64,000 nucleotides of DNA, from contig NC_089598.1 in assembly GCF_019320115.1 (NCBI RefSeq), positions 80,168,570-80,232,569 on the forward strand, given 5' to 3'. Of this stretch, positions 23,468 to 36,766 are shown one piece after another. The stretch comes from Miscanthus floridulus (lineage: Eukaryota; Streptophyta; Magnoliopsida; Poales; Poaceae). The translations under genes were made by a program, and so were the position numbers. The notes under the pieces are model-generated. The model saw only the letters and a list, made by a program, of their open reading frames with translations, had not been told where the DNA came from and searched no databases. Every line of letters starts with the position of its first letter. The first letter of the stretch is position 1.

Positions 23468-24562
23468 CACTACTACAATAATCTTTATGGAGACGAGCAT
23501 TTAGGATTTCTGGAGGTGGGCAAAGCAACCGCCTCCATTCGAAGGCCTCCGTTAATGCGCAGACCATGGAGGCGGGCACTTTCCCTGCCTCGATTAATCA
23601 ATCAGAAAACACACAAAAAAAGAAAAAACCCATTGCCAAGCCCACCGAGCCCATCCATAGGCCCGACGAGCCAATCCACGCGCCGTTGCCGCCGCCGCCG
23701 CTGCTCATCGGTGCCTACATCCTCGTCGGACCACACGCTACGCCTGCCAGATCTGGCTGCCTGCCGCCGGATCCGGCCTCCAGCGGCCGCATCCGACCTC
23801 CGGCCGCTGGGATCCGGCCTCCATCGCCGGGATCTGGCCTCCGTCATTGGGATCCGACCGCCGCCAGATCGGGCCGCATGCCACCACATCCACGTCGATC
23901 CGCCGCTGGAGCGCGTGGCGCCCGCTGCCGGGGCGCACGACTCCCGCCGCTTGAAATCGGAGGGAGAGGGAGAGGGAGAGGGAGGAGGGGCACCGTGAGG
24001 AGGGAGGGAGAGGGAGGAGGGGCACCGCTCGCATTCGGTCTAGAAGGGAGGACGGGCGCTGTGAGGAGGTAGGAGGGGCGCCGCTCAGAGGTCCATCTCG
24101 TAGGGAGAGGAGGTCGTGAGCAGGGGTGCCGTTCAATTTTAGAGGCATGAGAAAGAGGAGTGAAAAAGAAAAACCTAAGTGTCTGTATTTATACTCAAAA
24201 CCATTATCAGGCCTCGCCTGGGCCTGTTGGGCCTTAGCCTTTACGGAGGTGGGCCTTATAGCGTGCCCGTCTCCGAAAATTGATTTATGGAGGCGAGCTT
24301 CTTTAGACAACCGCCTCCGAAAATAGATCATTTTTTGAGGCGTTTGTCTTAAAACGACCGCCTCCGTAAATCGATTTTAGGAGACGGTTATGTTTTGACC
24401 GCCTCCATTAGTCGATTTTACAAGGCGGGTAAATTTGACCGCCTCTGTAAATGAAAATGACCGCCTCCATTAATCGCCTAGCATTTTTGGAGGCGGTCAA
24501 ATTTTGTGACCGCCTCTGTTAATGTTTGGGCACTGTCTTGAAAAATCATTTGTGTAGTAGTG
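23468..24562. mobile_element. Second small non-autonomous CACTA derivative
   Basis: The left end is CACTACTACAATAATC and the right end reversed is CACTACTACACAAATG. Subterminal ACCGCCTCC motifs fill 24290-24530 and recur at 23520-23545. Flanks AAT and AAA match at two of three bases. The GC-rich core at 23660-24120 has overlapping frames on both strands and no recognisable gene. Length 1095 bp. Confidence 0.82.
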
Positions 24563-24889
24563 AAACATATTTGTGTTCATCAAATTTTCATGATTGCCAT
24601 GGTTTTGTGAATTAATACTAGTATTTTTTATGGTTTTTTTATAAACTGCTATCTATCATAGCTCTGCTATACCTTTATAGCTTCCGAAAAAAGATGTTGT
24701 TTGCTATAGTCTGTAATTTTAAACTTTGACACAAACACAGTAACATGTTGCACCACCGTGTCCCTTTATCTTCGGTTAGTCATAAGAAAGAACAATTGAA
24801 CCAAAAGGATTTCACCAACATTCACTAGTAGAGAAACGACTTTTGATCCACTTCGAAATTTGGTTTTAGTCCTGGTATTTTTCGCACTC

Positions 24890-25150
24890 GGGACTAGAGA
24901 AACCTTTAGTCCCTGTTGGTAGCTCCAACCGGGACTAAAGGTCCCTGCCCAATGGCTACTACGGCAGGCTTTTGCTGCAGGGGACCTTTAGTCCCGGTTG
25001 GAGCTATCAACCGGGACTAAAGGTTAACTTTTACTCCCGGTTGGTCCCTCCAACTGGGAGTAAAAGTCTACTACCGGCTGGAGGCTCCATCCGGGACTAG
25101 AAAGGGACCTTTAGTCCCGGTTGTTATCTCCAACCGGAACTAAAGATAAC
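24890..25150. repeat. CACTA 2 5' subterminal inverted repeats
   Basis: Direct and inverted TTTAGTCCCGGTTGG / CCAACCGGGACTAAA units are arranged as hairpins, for example 24982-25022. Confidence 0.88.
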
Positions 25151-25152
25151 CT

Positions 25153-25163
25153 CCTATATACCC
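25153..25163 (+). promoter_or_regulatory. TATA-like box of CACTA 2
   Basis: CTCCTATATACC follows the last subterminal unit and is followed by a pyrimidine-rich leader, as expected for the element promoter. An equivalent block is at 30206-30218. Confidence 0.5.
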
Positions 25164-25595
25164 CTTCTTCCTCCCTGAGCCCGAGCCACTTCGAGCTCAG
25201 TGTTCTTGCTTCATCGCCGGCCTCTCTTCTTTCTCATCGCCAGTAATCACAAGATTTCTTCGATTCATCCATCGATTCTTTGGTTCTAAAGGTTACCAAC
25301 TTTATACTCTCATGTTTCATCAGTAGCATATCTCATTTTGTGGACTAGATATATGTGGTTTTTTATGATGGATTTTTTTATTTGTAAGCCATTTAAGCTC
25401 AAAATCACTTTAAAGTTTACATATTTGGATGAAGGAAGGTTAAAGTAGTTATTCAAAACTAGTATTCACCTTTCATTTCTAGCATGCATAGCACACTTCA
25501 TGGTTTAGAGATGTAGAGAATTTTAGAGTTTTTTAATTCTATTTGTTTATAAAATGAGAAATTTATATTATATTAAAAATGAGTATAGAGAGTAG

Positions 25596-26116
25596 ATGAC
25601 AACTGCTTCCGGGTCCTCGGCCTCTCATCGGGTTCCAAAGCGACTGAGGCCGGACCTCCCTCTCATTGCATGCGGTAAGTGTGAGAAGAAGATTGTGATA
25701 GAGTACCAGGTGAGGAAGGAGTGTCCCAATAAGGGTCGTATCTTCTACAAGTGTCTGGATCACAATGTGAGTTATTTTGTCGCATTTGATGGTTATGGTT
25801 AATTTATACTTATTTTCATGATGATTGTGATTAAAGTTCTAATTTTTTTTAATTTCAGTGGGATGGCACTGGATGTTTAGGCTAGTACTGGGAGGAAGAG
25901 TATGTTGAACACGTGCAAAACTCTCTTGCACAGGCGGCTACGGCGGCTGATGAGGCAGTGATCCTACGGAAGAAGCCCATAGATGTTGAACAAACGCATG
26001 ATCTGTCTGTTTTAGTTGGGATTGGTCATGAAATCCTTATGCTGCTGAAGTGCATTTTAGCTTTAGTTTTTTTAGTGGTAGTTGGGATTGTCTACATTGT
26101 AGCGAGACTTTCATAA
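25596..26116 (+). pseudogene. GRF-type zinc finger gene with C-terminal membrane segment
   Basis: Exon 1 starts at ATG 25596: RLRPDLPLIACGKCEKK and YKCLDHNVSYFVAF resemble the GRF zinc finger often found in grass transposon-borne and repeated genes. After an intron (GT at about 25757-25803, AG at 25858) the second exon reads WDGTGCL, a stop, then YWEEEYVEHV, a coiled stretch and a hydrophobic helix ILALVFLVVVGIVYIV before the stop at 26116. The in-frame TAG at about 25879 shows decay. The role in transposition is not known; the family usually binds nucleic acid. Confidence 0.65.
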
Positions 26117-26204
26117 ATTAATACCTTGTGTGGTGGCATGCATGTCGTATAATTAACTAATTATGTTCTAGGTTTTAATATGGTATGTATGTCATGTAAT
26201 GCAG

Positions 26205-29200
26205 ATGAGCCGGTATTGGATGTATAATGATGATCGCCACTCCCAAAAGTTCATTGAGGGCGTGCATTTTTCTTACGCGTGGCCGAGGCAAACAAACGTG
26301 ATGGTTTCATGTGCTGCACATGTGCCATATGTAAGAATTTGAAGGAATATGCTAGCTCAAGGAGTCTTCATTCACACTTGTTGAAGTCAGGTTTCATGCC
26401 AAACTATATTTGTTGGACGAAGCACGGAGAAACCGGGGTTGTAATGGAAGAAGGTGAAGAAGAACAATGGGACGATGATGACATTATTGCTGAATATGGT
26501 GCCTTCAATGATACTGCAATGGGGGAAGCTGAAGAAGAGATAGGGGCAGAAGATGAGCCCGCTGATGATCTTGGTCAGGCCATTTGTGACGCACAAAGAG
26601 AATGCAAAAGTGAAAAGGAGAAGATCAAGTTCGAGCGCATGCTAGAGGATCACAAGAAATTGATATACCCAACTTATGATGCGGGGCAGAAAAAGTTGGG
26701 TACCACCTAGAATTGTTGCAATGGAACGCAAAGAATGGTGTATCTGACAAGGGATTTGGGGAGTTACTGAAAATCCAAAAGAAGATGCTTCTGAAGAATA
26801 ACGAATTGCCCGCCACTACATACGAAGCAAAACAGGTAGTCTGCCCTTTGGGATTAGAAATCCAGAAGATACATGCATGTCTTATTGACTACATTCTCTA
26901 CTATGGCGAGGAGTACGAGAAGTTAGATGCATGCCCAGTATGTCATGCATCGCGGTATAAGATCAGGTGAGATGACCCTGGTGATATTGAGGGCGAACGT
27001 CCCACGAAGAAAATCCCTGCCAAGATTATGTGGTATGCTCCTATAACACCACACTTGAAACGTCTGTTCAGAAACAAAGACCATGCAAAGTTGTTGCGAT
27101 GGCATAAAGATGATCGTAAGGTAGATAATATGTTGAGGCACCCTGCTGATGGGTCCCAGTGGAGAGCAATTGATAGAGAATTCCCGAAGTTTACAAATGA
27201 CGCAAGAAACTTAAGGTTTGCTTTAAGTACGGATGGTATGAATCCTTTTGGGGAGCAGAGTAGTAGTCATAGCACTTGGCCTATTACTCTATGTATCTAC
27301 AACCTTCCTCCCTGGTTATGCATAAAGTGTAAGTTTATTATGATGCCAGTGCTCATCCAAGGCCCAAGGCAACCTGGCAACGACATCGATGTGTACCTGA
27401 GGCCACTAGTTGAAGAACTTCTACTTTTGTGAAACAGACCAGATGTACGTGTGTGGGATGAGCACAAACAGGAGCACTTTGACCTGCGAGCATTATTGTT
27501 CGTAACAATCAATGATTGACCTGCTCTAAGTAATCTTTTAGGACAATCAAACAAGGGATATAATGCATGCACGCACTGTTTCGATGGCATTAAAGGTATA
27601 TTCTTGAAAAAATGTCGAAAGGTCGTGTACCTTGGCCATCGTCGATTTCTTCCTACGAATCACCCCCTAAGAAAGAAAGGCAAACATTTTAAAGGTAAGG
27701 CAGACCACCAGACCAAGCCAGGCAACCGAACTGATGAGGATGTATTCAATATGGTCAAGGATATGAAATTAGTACTTGGAAAGGCACATGGCAGCGAACC
27801 TGTTCCGAACGACGCCGACGGTCACGCACCCATGTGGAAGAAGTCCATATTTTGGGAGCTACCCTATTGGCAAGTCCTAGAGGTCCGTAGCGTGATCGAC
27901 GTGATGCACCTGATGAAGAATCTTTGTGTGAACCTACTAGGCTTCATGGGTGTGTATGGGAAGCCTAAGGACACACATGAAGCATGATAGGACCTGCGGT
28001 GTTTGAAAGAATGAGACAACCTGCATCCAGAGAAAACAGATTATGGAAGTCATTACTTAAGTCCTACCAGCTACACTCTTAGCAAAGAAGAGAAGGAAAG
28101 CATGTTTGAATGCCTAGCAAGCATCAAGGTACCATCTGGATTCTCCTTGAATATAAAGGGTATAATATATGTGCCAGAGAAGAAATTCCTAAACTTAAAG
28201 TCCCATGACTGTCACGTGCTCATGACACAATTGCTTCCAGTTGCATTAAGAGGAATTCTACCTCTAAATGTACGTCTAGCCACCGTGAAGCTATGTGCAT
28301 TCCTCAATGCAATTTCTCAGAAGGCAATCGATCCAATGGATCTAGCTAAACTACAGAATGATGTGGTTCAATGTCTTGTTAGCTTTGAGTTGGTGTTCCC
28401 TCCTTCCTTCTTTAATATCATGACACACCTTCTAGTTCACCTGGTCAAGGAGATTAGCATTCTTGGTCCTATGTTCCTGCACAACATGTTCCCCTTTGAG
28501 AGGTTCATGGGAGTCCTAAAGAAATATGTTCACAACTGTGCTTGGCCAGAAGGAAGCATCGCCAAGGGCTATGGAACAGAGGAGATCATTGAGTTTTGTG
28601 TTGACTTTATTCCCGACCTTGACTCGATTGGTGTTCCTGAATTACGACACGAGGGGAGACTAAGTGGAAAGGGGACACTAGGGAAGAAACCATATATTGG
28701 TATGTAGGACAATTATTTTAATAAAGCACACTACATAGTTCTGCAAAACTCCTCCTTGGTGGATCCGTATATCGAGACACATAAAGATTTGCTCCGATCC
28801 GAGTTTATAGGGAAGTCTGAAGCATAGATTACGCATCAGCACATGGAAACTTTCAGCGACCGGTTGCAAAAAGAATGTCAGGATGATGAGAGTATTGATG
28901 AGCAACTGTATTTGTTGCTAGGCAGCCATCGTGGCATATCCTCACATACAAAGGGTACGAGATAAATAGGAATACATTTTACATAGTAGCCCAAGATAAA
29001 AGGAGCACCAACCAAAATAGTGGTGTCCGCATAGATGCCACCGACCCTAATGGAAATAAGCAAACATATTATGGCCGCATAGAGGAGATATGGAAACTAA
29101 ACTATGCACCTACTTTTATGGTACCTTTGTTCAAGTGCCAATGGGTAAAGGCAACTAGAGGCGGGGTAGCAGTCGACAACTAGTATGGAATGAGAATCGT

Positions 29201-29547
29201 GGACCTCAACAATATTGAGTACAAAGACGAACCGTTTTGTCCTTGCCAAGGATGTGAATCAGGTGTTCTATGTTAAGGACATGTCTACAAAACCAAAGAG
29301 AGAAAAACAACAACGACCCAATCAATGAGCCAAAGCGCCACATAGTTCTTTCAGGAAAAAAAACATCGTCGGAATTGAAGACAAGTCAGACATATCAGAA
29401 GATTATGAAAAGGATGACCGAATTATACCCTTCACAGTGAACAAAGACGCAAGCATTTAGCTAAATGATGAGGACACTCCATGGTTACGGCGTGATCATA
29501 ACCAAGGGATATACGTTAAGAAGAAGTTCACTACTGTGCCCGCTTGA
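26205..29547 (+). pseudogene. TNP2-type CACTA transposase (decayed)
   Basis: The gene starts SRYWMYNDDRHSQKFIEGV at 26205, shifts frame near 26270, and continues CCTCAICKN (transposase-associated domain) and an acidic linker. TNP2 core text follows: KNGVSDKGFGELLKIQK, QKIHACLIDYILYYGEEYE, DACPVCHASRYK, then LRFALSTDGMNPFGEQ, WPITLCIYNLPPWLC and QGPRQPGNDIDVYLRPL. After another break comes HLMKNLCVNLLGFMGVYGK. DUF4218-like sequence lies at 28102-28707 (SFFNIMTHLLVHLVKEI, MFPFERFMGVLK) and DUF4216-like sequence at about 29060-29230 (YYGRIEEIWKLNY). The tail ends at TGA 29545-29547. More than six stops or shifts make it non-functional. Confidence 0.9.
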
Positions 29548-30029
29548 TATATGTAGTGATGTTTAACAGTGTGTATTAGAGGTATTATGTAATAATTATG
29601 AATTCAGAGATGTTTATTAGGTGTTTCATTTTTTTCTATGTTCAGATTAAATTTGTGTTTGATGGCGGGATTTCCATGTCGCTTTTGGACAATGAGTGAT
29701 GAAAAATGAAAAGATTTACGTTAAAATAATGTGAAAACAAATTTCTAATCGAAAACAAAAGTTTTAATGATTTAAATTAAACACTACATTTTTGCATTAA
29801 CAAAATAGTAATTATTAATGACATTATGTTTCAATATTTATAAGAGAAAACAAAAAACTTTAGGTCACACAATTTTCCTATGTGCAATAAAGCAAAACTA
29901 AATCCATATTCTTTTAAAACAATTTTATGCCTTGTATTTAATTTACTGTGCAATTAACAAGACTTTAACATTTTATAGAAAGAAATATATAAAAAATAAA
30001 TGGAGCTTGAAACGGACGGAAAGGGAAAC
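29548..30029 (+). other. AT-rich spacer downstream of TNP2
   Basis: No gene or repeat recognised; probably 3' untranslated DNA of the transposase. Confidence 0.5.
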
Positions 30030-30218
30030 TGCAGCCCAACTTTAGTCCCGGGTAGATCTACCACCCGGGACTAAAGGTGGGCTGTATTTTTTGCGGCCCG
30101 CCAAAATACACCTTTAGTCCCGGCTCGTAATACCAGCCGGGACTAAAGGTAACGGACTAAAGGTCTTTTCGTCCCGAGCGTTTACAGGAGCGAGACTAAA
30201 GGTCCCCCTCCTATATAA
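30030..30218 (+). repeat. Internal copy of CACTA subterminal repeats with TATA box
   Basis: Inverted TTTAGTCCCGG...CCGGGACTAAAGG units appear in mid-element, followed by CTCCTATATAAGG, as at the 5' end of the element. See finding on a composite element. Confidence 0.8.
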
Positions 30219-30254
30219 GGCGGTCGTTTCTTCTTCCTCCTCACTCTTCGTCTT

Positions 30255-30596
30255 CGTCACCCATCGCCACTACCACCGCCGCCGCCCTCGTCACCGTCGC
30301 CCGTGGCCACCTCATCGTCCTTGACCTCACCGCCGCTGGACCCGGCGCCGATCTTCTCCTTCCCGACCTCGAACGCGCTCTTCGACTGCGCGTGGTGCGA
30401 GTCCCACGACTCCCTCTGCGCCGCCACCTCCAGGAACGGCTCCGTGCGCCTCTTCGACGCCGCGCGGCTCCCGCCGCCACAGAACCCCATGCACCTCCTC
30501 CGCGAGCACATGCGGGAGGTGCACGGCCTCGACTAGAACCCCAATGCCGGCCGCCCCGCGCGCCACCAACGCCGCCGGCCCCAACGTACTGTGTAT

Positions 30597-30600
<4 letters not shown>
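30255..30600 (+). pseudogene. Captured PEX7-like (peroxin-7, PTS2 receptor) fragment
   Basis: PEX7 is a cytosolic WD40 receptor that brings PTS2 proteins to the peroxisome. The frame from 30303 reads ALFDCAWCESHDSL, ATSRNGSVRLFDAA, LPPPQNPMHLLREHMREV and HGLD, then TAG, then NP. The order and spacing match my knowledge of the first WD repeats of plant PEX7, where LDWNP is expected, so TGG became TAG at 30534-30536. Just upstream another frame reads GHLIVLDLTAAGPGA, matching the preceding PEX7 segment, so a frameshift lies near 30350. Only about 90 codons are present. It is a transposon-captured gene fragment, not a working receptor. Confidence 0.75.
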
Positions 30601-31035
<435 letters not shown>

Positions 31036-31197
31036 CTTGCCAATAAATATTTTTAGGAAATAAGAAATCAAAGTTATGCTTTAGAGACTTGAATTTCAAG
31101 TGTAGTTATTTAATTAATTTTAAGCACAGGACTCGATCCATTTTATAGATATATGATTTTTATTTTTTATAGATATATCTAATGGTGTAAAAGCTAG

Positions 31198-31369
31198 ATG
31201 ACTACCCCGAGAGACAACATGGATGAAGAAATAATGGATATTATCAACACCAGCACTCAATTTGCCGATGGTGACCAGCAGGATGTAGATGACGGGAGTC
31301 AATACCTGGCTCTTGAAAATAAGCAAGAAAATATTGTGCAAGAAAATACTGGCGAGGTATATATATTTG

Positions 31370-31410
<41 letters not shown>

Positions 31411-33848
31411 AATATCTATCATCTATTATGTGTACATATGATATTTATTAATTCTTTTTTTATACGTAGCCCTCTGGATCGATGACCACAACGGCGAAAA
31501 GTAAAAATATTTGAGGCCCAAAAAAGCCATTGGAGGGGCGCTACATAATATCGGAATTCAATATCGAGACAGGCGAACCACTTGGTCCATATTCAAGGAA
31601 ATTCGTACACCACTGTGGGTACCTTGTAAGGGACAGACTTCCGATCAGTGTCCATGAATGGAAGCAAAAGATCAACGAGCCTCATGTTAGTTTTGTCTCT
31701 GATCTTGATAAGAATTTAATTTGAGATGATATCCTTCAACATTTTATGTTGCAAGCGGATGATTATGATGATATCAATGATGATGAATTGAAGGAGCTAG
31801 TTCGAAAGTGGGCTATGAAGAAGATGGCCACACAATTCCAGACTTGGAAGAAATCCCTATACATGAAATACGTCAAGAAGAACCTAACGTTTAATTTCAA
31901 TACTAGGGGCCCGCTCGCGAAGTTGAGGCCCTACTAGAATGATTTTGTACAGTATAAGACATCGGAAGAGGGTGAGAAATGGGTAAGAAGGAACCAAGAG
32001 AATGCCCAACAGAAGGTATACTACCATGGCATAGGATCATGTGGCTACGCGACTGTCATTCCCAAGTGGGAAAAAATGGAAGCGGACATTCTTGCCAAGG
32101 GTATCACACCAGAATCACTCAATTGGCCTAAACGCGCGAAGAATTAGTTTTTCACTCATGGGGGAAGACTCGACCTAGAGACCAGGAAGCTGGATCATGG
32201 CCCAAAACTCGAAAGAGCAACGCAAAGATTTTCTTATGCTCTACAAGCTAAAGCTATTGGTGCGTTCAGGCCCAACAGAGAGAAGGATGAACTGACATAT
32301 GCCATCGGGACTGCTGAACATAGTGGCCGAACGAGAGGTTTAGGACAAAACATTTCTTGGGAGCATGGTTTCCCTAACGATAGATATACCTATAGAAGCC
32401 GACAGAGAAGGAAGGATGAGGAAGCAGCACGGATCAGCAGGTTGGAGGAATATGTTCGTGAGTCACGGGAGGCGTTGCTTCAAGCATAGGAGCGCAAAAA
32501 AGACATGCAAGCTAGAATGCAGGAGGAAATCATAAAGCAAGTACAAATAGCAATGAGTGCCCAAAGGCAGGCATCAGATCTAGGAATCAACATTAATATT
32601 AGCCCCCTGATCAGTTGAAAAGCAGCTGCGCTTCCACGGAGTTGCCAAATTAAGATGATGCAATGCTACGTTTCCCCATGGATGACATCACTACACTATT
32701 TACATCATGTGAGCTACATATTCCAAAAGGGAATGCCACAATCATGGTGGCTCTCGGTGTTTTTTCTCCTCCAGACCCTACCAAGACACCAAGAATCCAT
32801 GGGGCAATAATACCACCTGGATATATTAGTGTCTCAGTGGATAGAGTTAACAAAGGTTTTAGTGATCTGGCTCTTGACATTCCAGGAGGTGATGGAGAGA
32901 AGACTCTAGGAGAAGCAGAGAAGACATTCATACTATGCCACAAGCGCTACATCATTATTCCCAGGGTCTCTAGTCCACCGCCGCTTCCTCAACTGCTAGA
33001 CAATAGGTGCGGACAAAAGTGAATGAAACAATTTTTCACTAATTTTCTATTGACATGCATGATTAATAATAACAATTTCTTATACCTAATTATTCTTTTT
33101 TGTACTCACACAGCAGGGCCTCCGCCAACCTAAGTCCAATTATTCAATCTCCAGATCATCATAGTGCTCTAGGCAATGATTATGCAATGCCGCCACCGTC
33201 GCCACCTCCAAGGAGGTCTCCAACGCCTCCAAGGAGGTCTCCAACGGCTGCCCCGCCTCCCTTGATGACCAAGAAGCAGCCAGCTCAGGGTCCGCCCTGC
33301 AAACAAAGCTGTTGGCCCACCAGTTAGCAAAAAAGAAAGCCTTCTCTAATCCAGTTATTCCCCAAAAACTGTCTTACGAGAAAAGTGAAAATGAATTAAA
33401 TATTGTAGTACAAAAAGATGTGAATAGATTCTTCAAAAAAGTAAGAAAGCAACGAGAAGCGAGGGAGAACCCGGAGAAACCGTACTTCTACCTACCTCCA
33501 GATCTTCTAAGAAAGAAGGTGGACTAGAAAAAGCGGGAATCTCAAAAGACCCTGTCAAAGTCGGACTACGACCGCTCTCTCACCAAGTCATTTGAGGCGA
33601 CACAGAAAAAGACTAGAGCAGGGAAAGGTGTTGCACAACTCGGACAACAATCGCAACAATCAGTCCCCCCTCTTGTCATTCGTAATGAATATGGTTCAAA
33701 CTTAGACTTACTGGACGTCGATTTTGAGGACCTGGTTCGGTTTTACGAGGATACTGGTTTGGACCTTGCCCAAGTGCTCGCTGAAGGACCATCTGCTCCG
33801 AAAGTGGATCCTTGGAAGAAATTTGAACATAGAAAGAGTCTATACAAA
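31198..33848 (+). pseudogene. CACTA second gene, Transposase_24-like part
   Basis: This is the upstream part of the long second gene of CACTA 2. A first exon from 31198 (MTTPRDNMDEEIMDII) is followed by a TA-rich intron (about 31357-31469). Then come LEGRYIISEFNIETGEPLG, VRDRLPISVHEWKQK, RRNQENAQQKVYYHGIGSCGYA and ESLNWPKRAKN, the plant En/Spm Transposase_24 (PF03004-like) core. Next is ELHIPKGNATIMVALGVFSPP with GYISVSVDRVNKGFSDLALDIPGG (DUF8039-like), a proline-rich stretch, and FFKKVRKQREAREN. Stops at 31722, 31935, 32145 and elsewhere fall where Trp or Gln/Arg codons are expected. It is cut by a solo LTR at 33849. Confidence 0.82.
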
Positions 33849-35843
33849 TGAAAGGTTCTAATATGGCTAGAGGGGGGTGAATAGCCTATTTAAAAATCTA
33901 CAAATCAACTAGAGCAATTTGATTAGTATGACAAATAGCGTAATGCAAACTTGCTCTAGCTCTACAAGGGTTGCAAGCCACCTATCCAACAATTCTAGTT
34001 GCAATGATTACTTAGGCACACAAACTTGCTATGTAATTACTCACTAAGAGCTCTCAACCTTGCTACTCTAAAGAGCTCAACTAGATGAATATAAATAATA
34101 AAGCAAGCTCTCAATTCTAATTACACTAAAGAGCTTGTGTCAACTAGTTTGCAAGAATGTAAATAAGTGAGTAAGGTGATTATATCGACGTGTAGGGGAT
34201 GAACCAATCACAAGATGAATATATAGCCAATCACCGGGAGAATGCCAAAGACAAGAGACAATCGATTTTCTCTCGAGGTTCACGTGTTTGCCAACACGCT
34301 ACGTCCCCGTTGTGTCGACCAACACTTGGTGGTTCGGCGGCTAAGAGGTGTTTCACAAACCTCATCCACACGATTGGACACCGCAAGAACCGACCCACAA
34401 GTGAGGTAACTCAATGACACGAGCAATTTACTAGAGTTACCTTTCGACGCTCCGCCGGGGAAGGTACAACTCCCCTCACAATCACCGAAGGCGGCCACGA
34501 ACAATCACCAACTCGTGCCGATCCTTCACCGCTGCTCCAACCATCTAGGTGGTGGCAACCACCAAGAGAAACAAGCGAAATCTGCAGCGCAACACGAATA
34601 CCAAGTGCCACTAGATGCAATCACTCAAGCAATGCACTTGGATTCTCTCCCAATCTCACAATGATGATGGATCAATGATGGAGATGAGTGGGAGGGCTTT
34701 GGCTAAGCTCACAAGGTTGTTATGTCAGTGAAAATGTGCAAGAGTTATCCCTTGAGCCGGCCATGGGGCTATAAATAGAGCCCCCATCAAATAGAGCCGT
34801 TATACCCCTTCACTGGGCAAAACACGCTCTGACCGGATGCTCCGGTCAAACCGACTGGACGCTGGCCCTCAGCGTTCGGTCGCCCGATGGACGCCACGCG
34901 TCACCAGCTTCAAACGTTGTTCGTCAGATTTCAATGGCTACGAAGCTGACCGGACGCTCCGGTCAAAACTGACCGGACGCTGAAGCTCCAGCGTCCGGTT
35001 GTTTCCAGTAAGCTCCCTGAGGCATATTTTTCCGACCGGACGTGTCTGGTCCACCTTGACCGGACGCAGCCAGTGTCCGGTGCTCAACCCTTAGCCACTG
35101 TGCAGACCCGTCAGTTTGACCGGACGCAGAAACCAGCGTCCGGTGCATCTCAGGTCCAGCGTCCGGTGCAACACCGAAACTGGCGACCTCTCTGCCAGCT
35201 CGACCGGACGCAGCCTTTCAACGTCCGGTTGCTGAGTGACCCAGCGTCCGGTCAGTAGACCGATGCTAGCATCATTTCGACCAACTCCATTTCAACTCTA
35301 ACTTCTTCACCCTTGCTCAAATGTGCCAACCACCAAGAATTTTGCATCCGGCGCAATAGAAAATAGGCATTTCATTTTCCCGAGAGAGGGACCCAAACCC
35401 ATCTCAACCCTGTAAACACCTTGCACACATGTGTTAGCATATTTTCACAAATATTTTCAAGGGTGTTAGCACTCCACTAGATCCTAAATACATATGCAAT
35501 GAGTTAGAGCATCTAGTGGCACTTTGATAACTGCATTCCGATACGAGTTACACTCCTCTTAATAGTACGGCTATCTATCCTAAATGTGATCACACTCACT
35601 AAGTGTCTTGATCACTAAAACAAAATGGCTCCTACATTTTATACCTTTGCCTTGAGCCTTTTGTTTTTCTCTTTCTTCTTTTCCAAGTTCAAGCATTTGA
35701 CCATCACCATGCTATCACCATTGTCATGATCTTCGTCATTGCTTCATCACTTGGAGTAGTGCTGCCTATCTCATAATCATCTTGATAAACTAGGTTAGCA
35801 CTTAGGGTTTCATCAATTAACTAAAACCAAACTAGAGCTTTCA
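33849..35843. mobile_element. Solo LTR of the Sirevirus-like family
   Basis: Starts TGAAAGGTTCTAATATGG and ends GAGCTTTCA, like the LTRs at 7419 and 15770, with the same CCGGACG motif cluster. Flanks are ACAAA (33844-33848) and ACAAC (35844-35848), a 5-bp duplication with one change. No internal region remains, so it arose by LTR-LTR recombination. It is about 200 bp longer than the other LTRs. Confidence 0.92.
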
Positions 35844-36411
35844 ACAACCCTGAGGCCTTAGGTGAACTGGGTACACAAATATACCTGCTAAACAAGTGGT
35901 ACATGGCGGCGTGTGAACAGGAAGAGACCTTTGTTTCTGTCAGAGTTAGAAACCAACATTACTTCCGTGGCGATGACGTTATATATGTCGAGTTTTTAGA
36001 ATTACACAAACTATGCCACCTGGACTCTCTCGATAAAAGTCTCATTAGCTGCTATTGTCTGTAAGTGTGATTATTTTCTACTATTAAAGTGTATGTATAT
36101 AAAGCTACATGTATATATATAAATTATATATCCTCACACTATATTTTAATATATGTAGATATGAGATGATAGAACTCAAAAAGAGAAAGGATAATGATGT
36201 TGGTTTCGTTGATCCAAATGTCTTATTCAAACACCCTAATCCCCCGTCTGAATGGAAAGCTGAACTCGAGAAAAATCTCATGAGGTTCTTAGTGAACCAA
36301 CAAAACAAGGACATACTCTTTCCCTACAACTTCAAGTGAGTGTTAAATAATTAATGTCGATCATATGGACATTTATTCAATTATTTGCTTATAAGCTAAG
36401 CTATCTCTCTC

Positions 36412-36413
<2 letters not shown>

Positions 36414-36502
<89 letters not shown>
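36414..36502. repeat. (TA)n microsatellite
   Basis: About 44 TA units, left border of the single Micron-like repeat. Confidence 0.97.
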
Positions 36503-36505
<3 letters not shown>

Positions 36506-36766
36506 CTACTATCCTATAGCTGGCTGCAGAATAACTTATTCTGTAGCCACTTTGAGTTACGATAATTACTATGTTAATTTACGAGATTTACAGTAACTCC
36601 TTACTAAGTGGTTTACTATAACGTTATGGTAAATATTCCCATGTGTTATAGTAACCCAACTATCGTAAATATGTATTGACATTATGGTAAATTAGTATAT
36701 AAAATTATGGTAAATAGAGGTGGCTACAGAATAACTTATTTTGTAGCCGGCTGCTGAATAGTCTCT

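Larger units (their letters stand above)
23084..24724. mobile_element. MITE-like element containing a (TA)n tract and a CACTA derivative
   Basis: The left edge is GGTTTTAAATAGCGGGC with repeated CTATAGCG text; the right edge reversed reads GTTTAAAATTACAGAC followed by TATAGC. The motif TAGCGGGCTATAGC with inverted ends is common in grass MITEs of hAT type. I could not define a clean target duplication. Confidence 0.45.
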
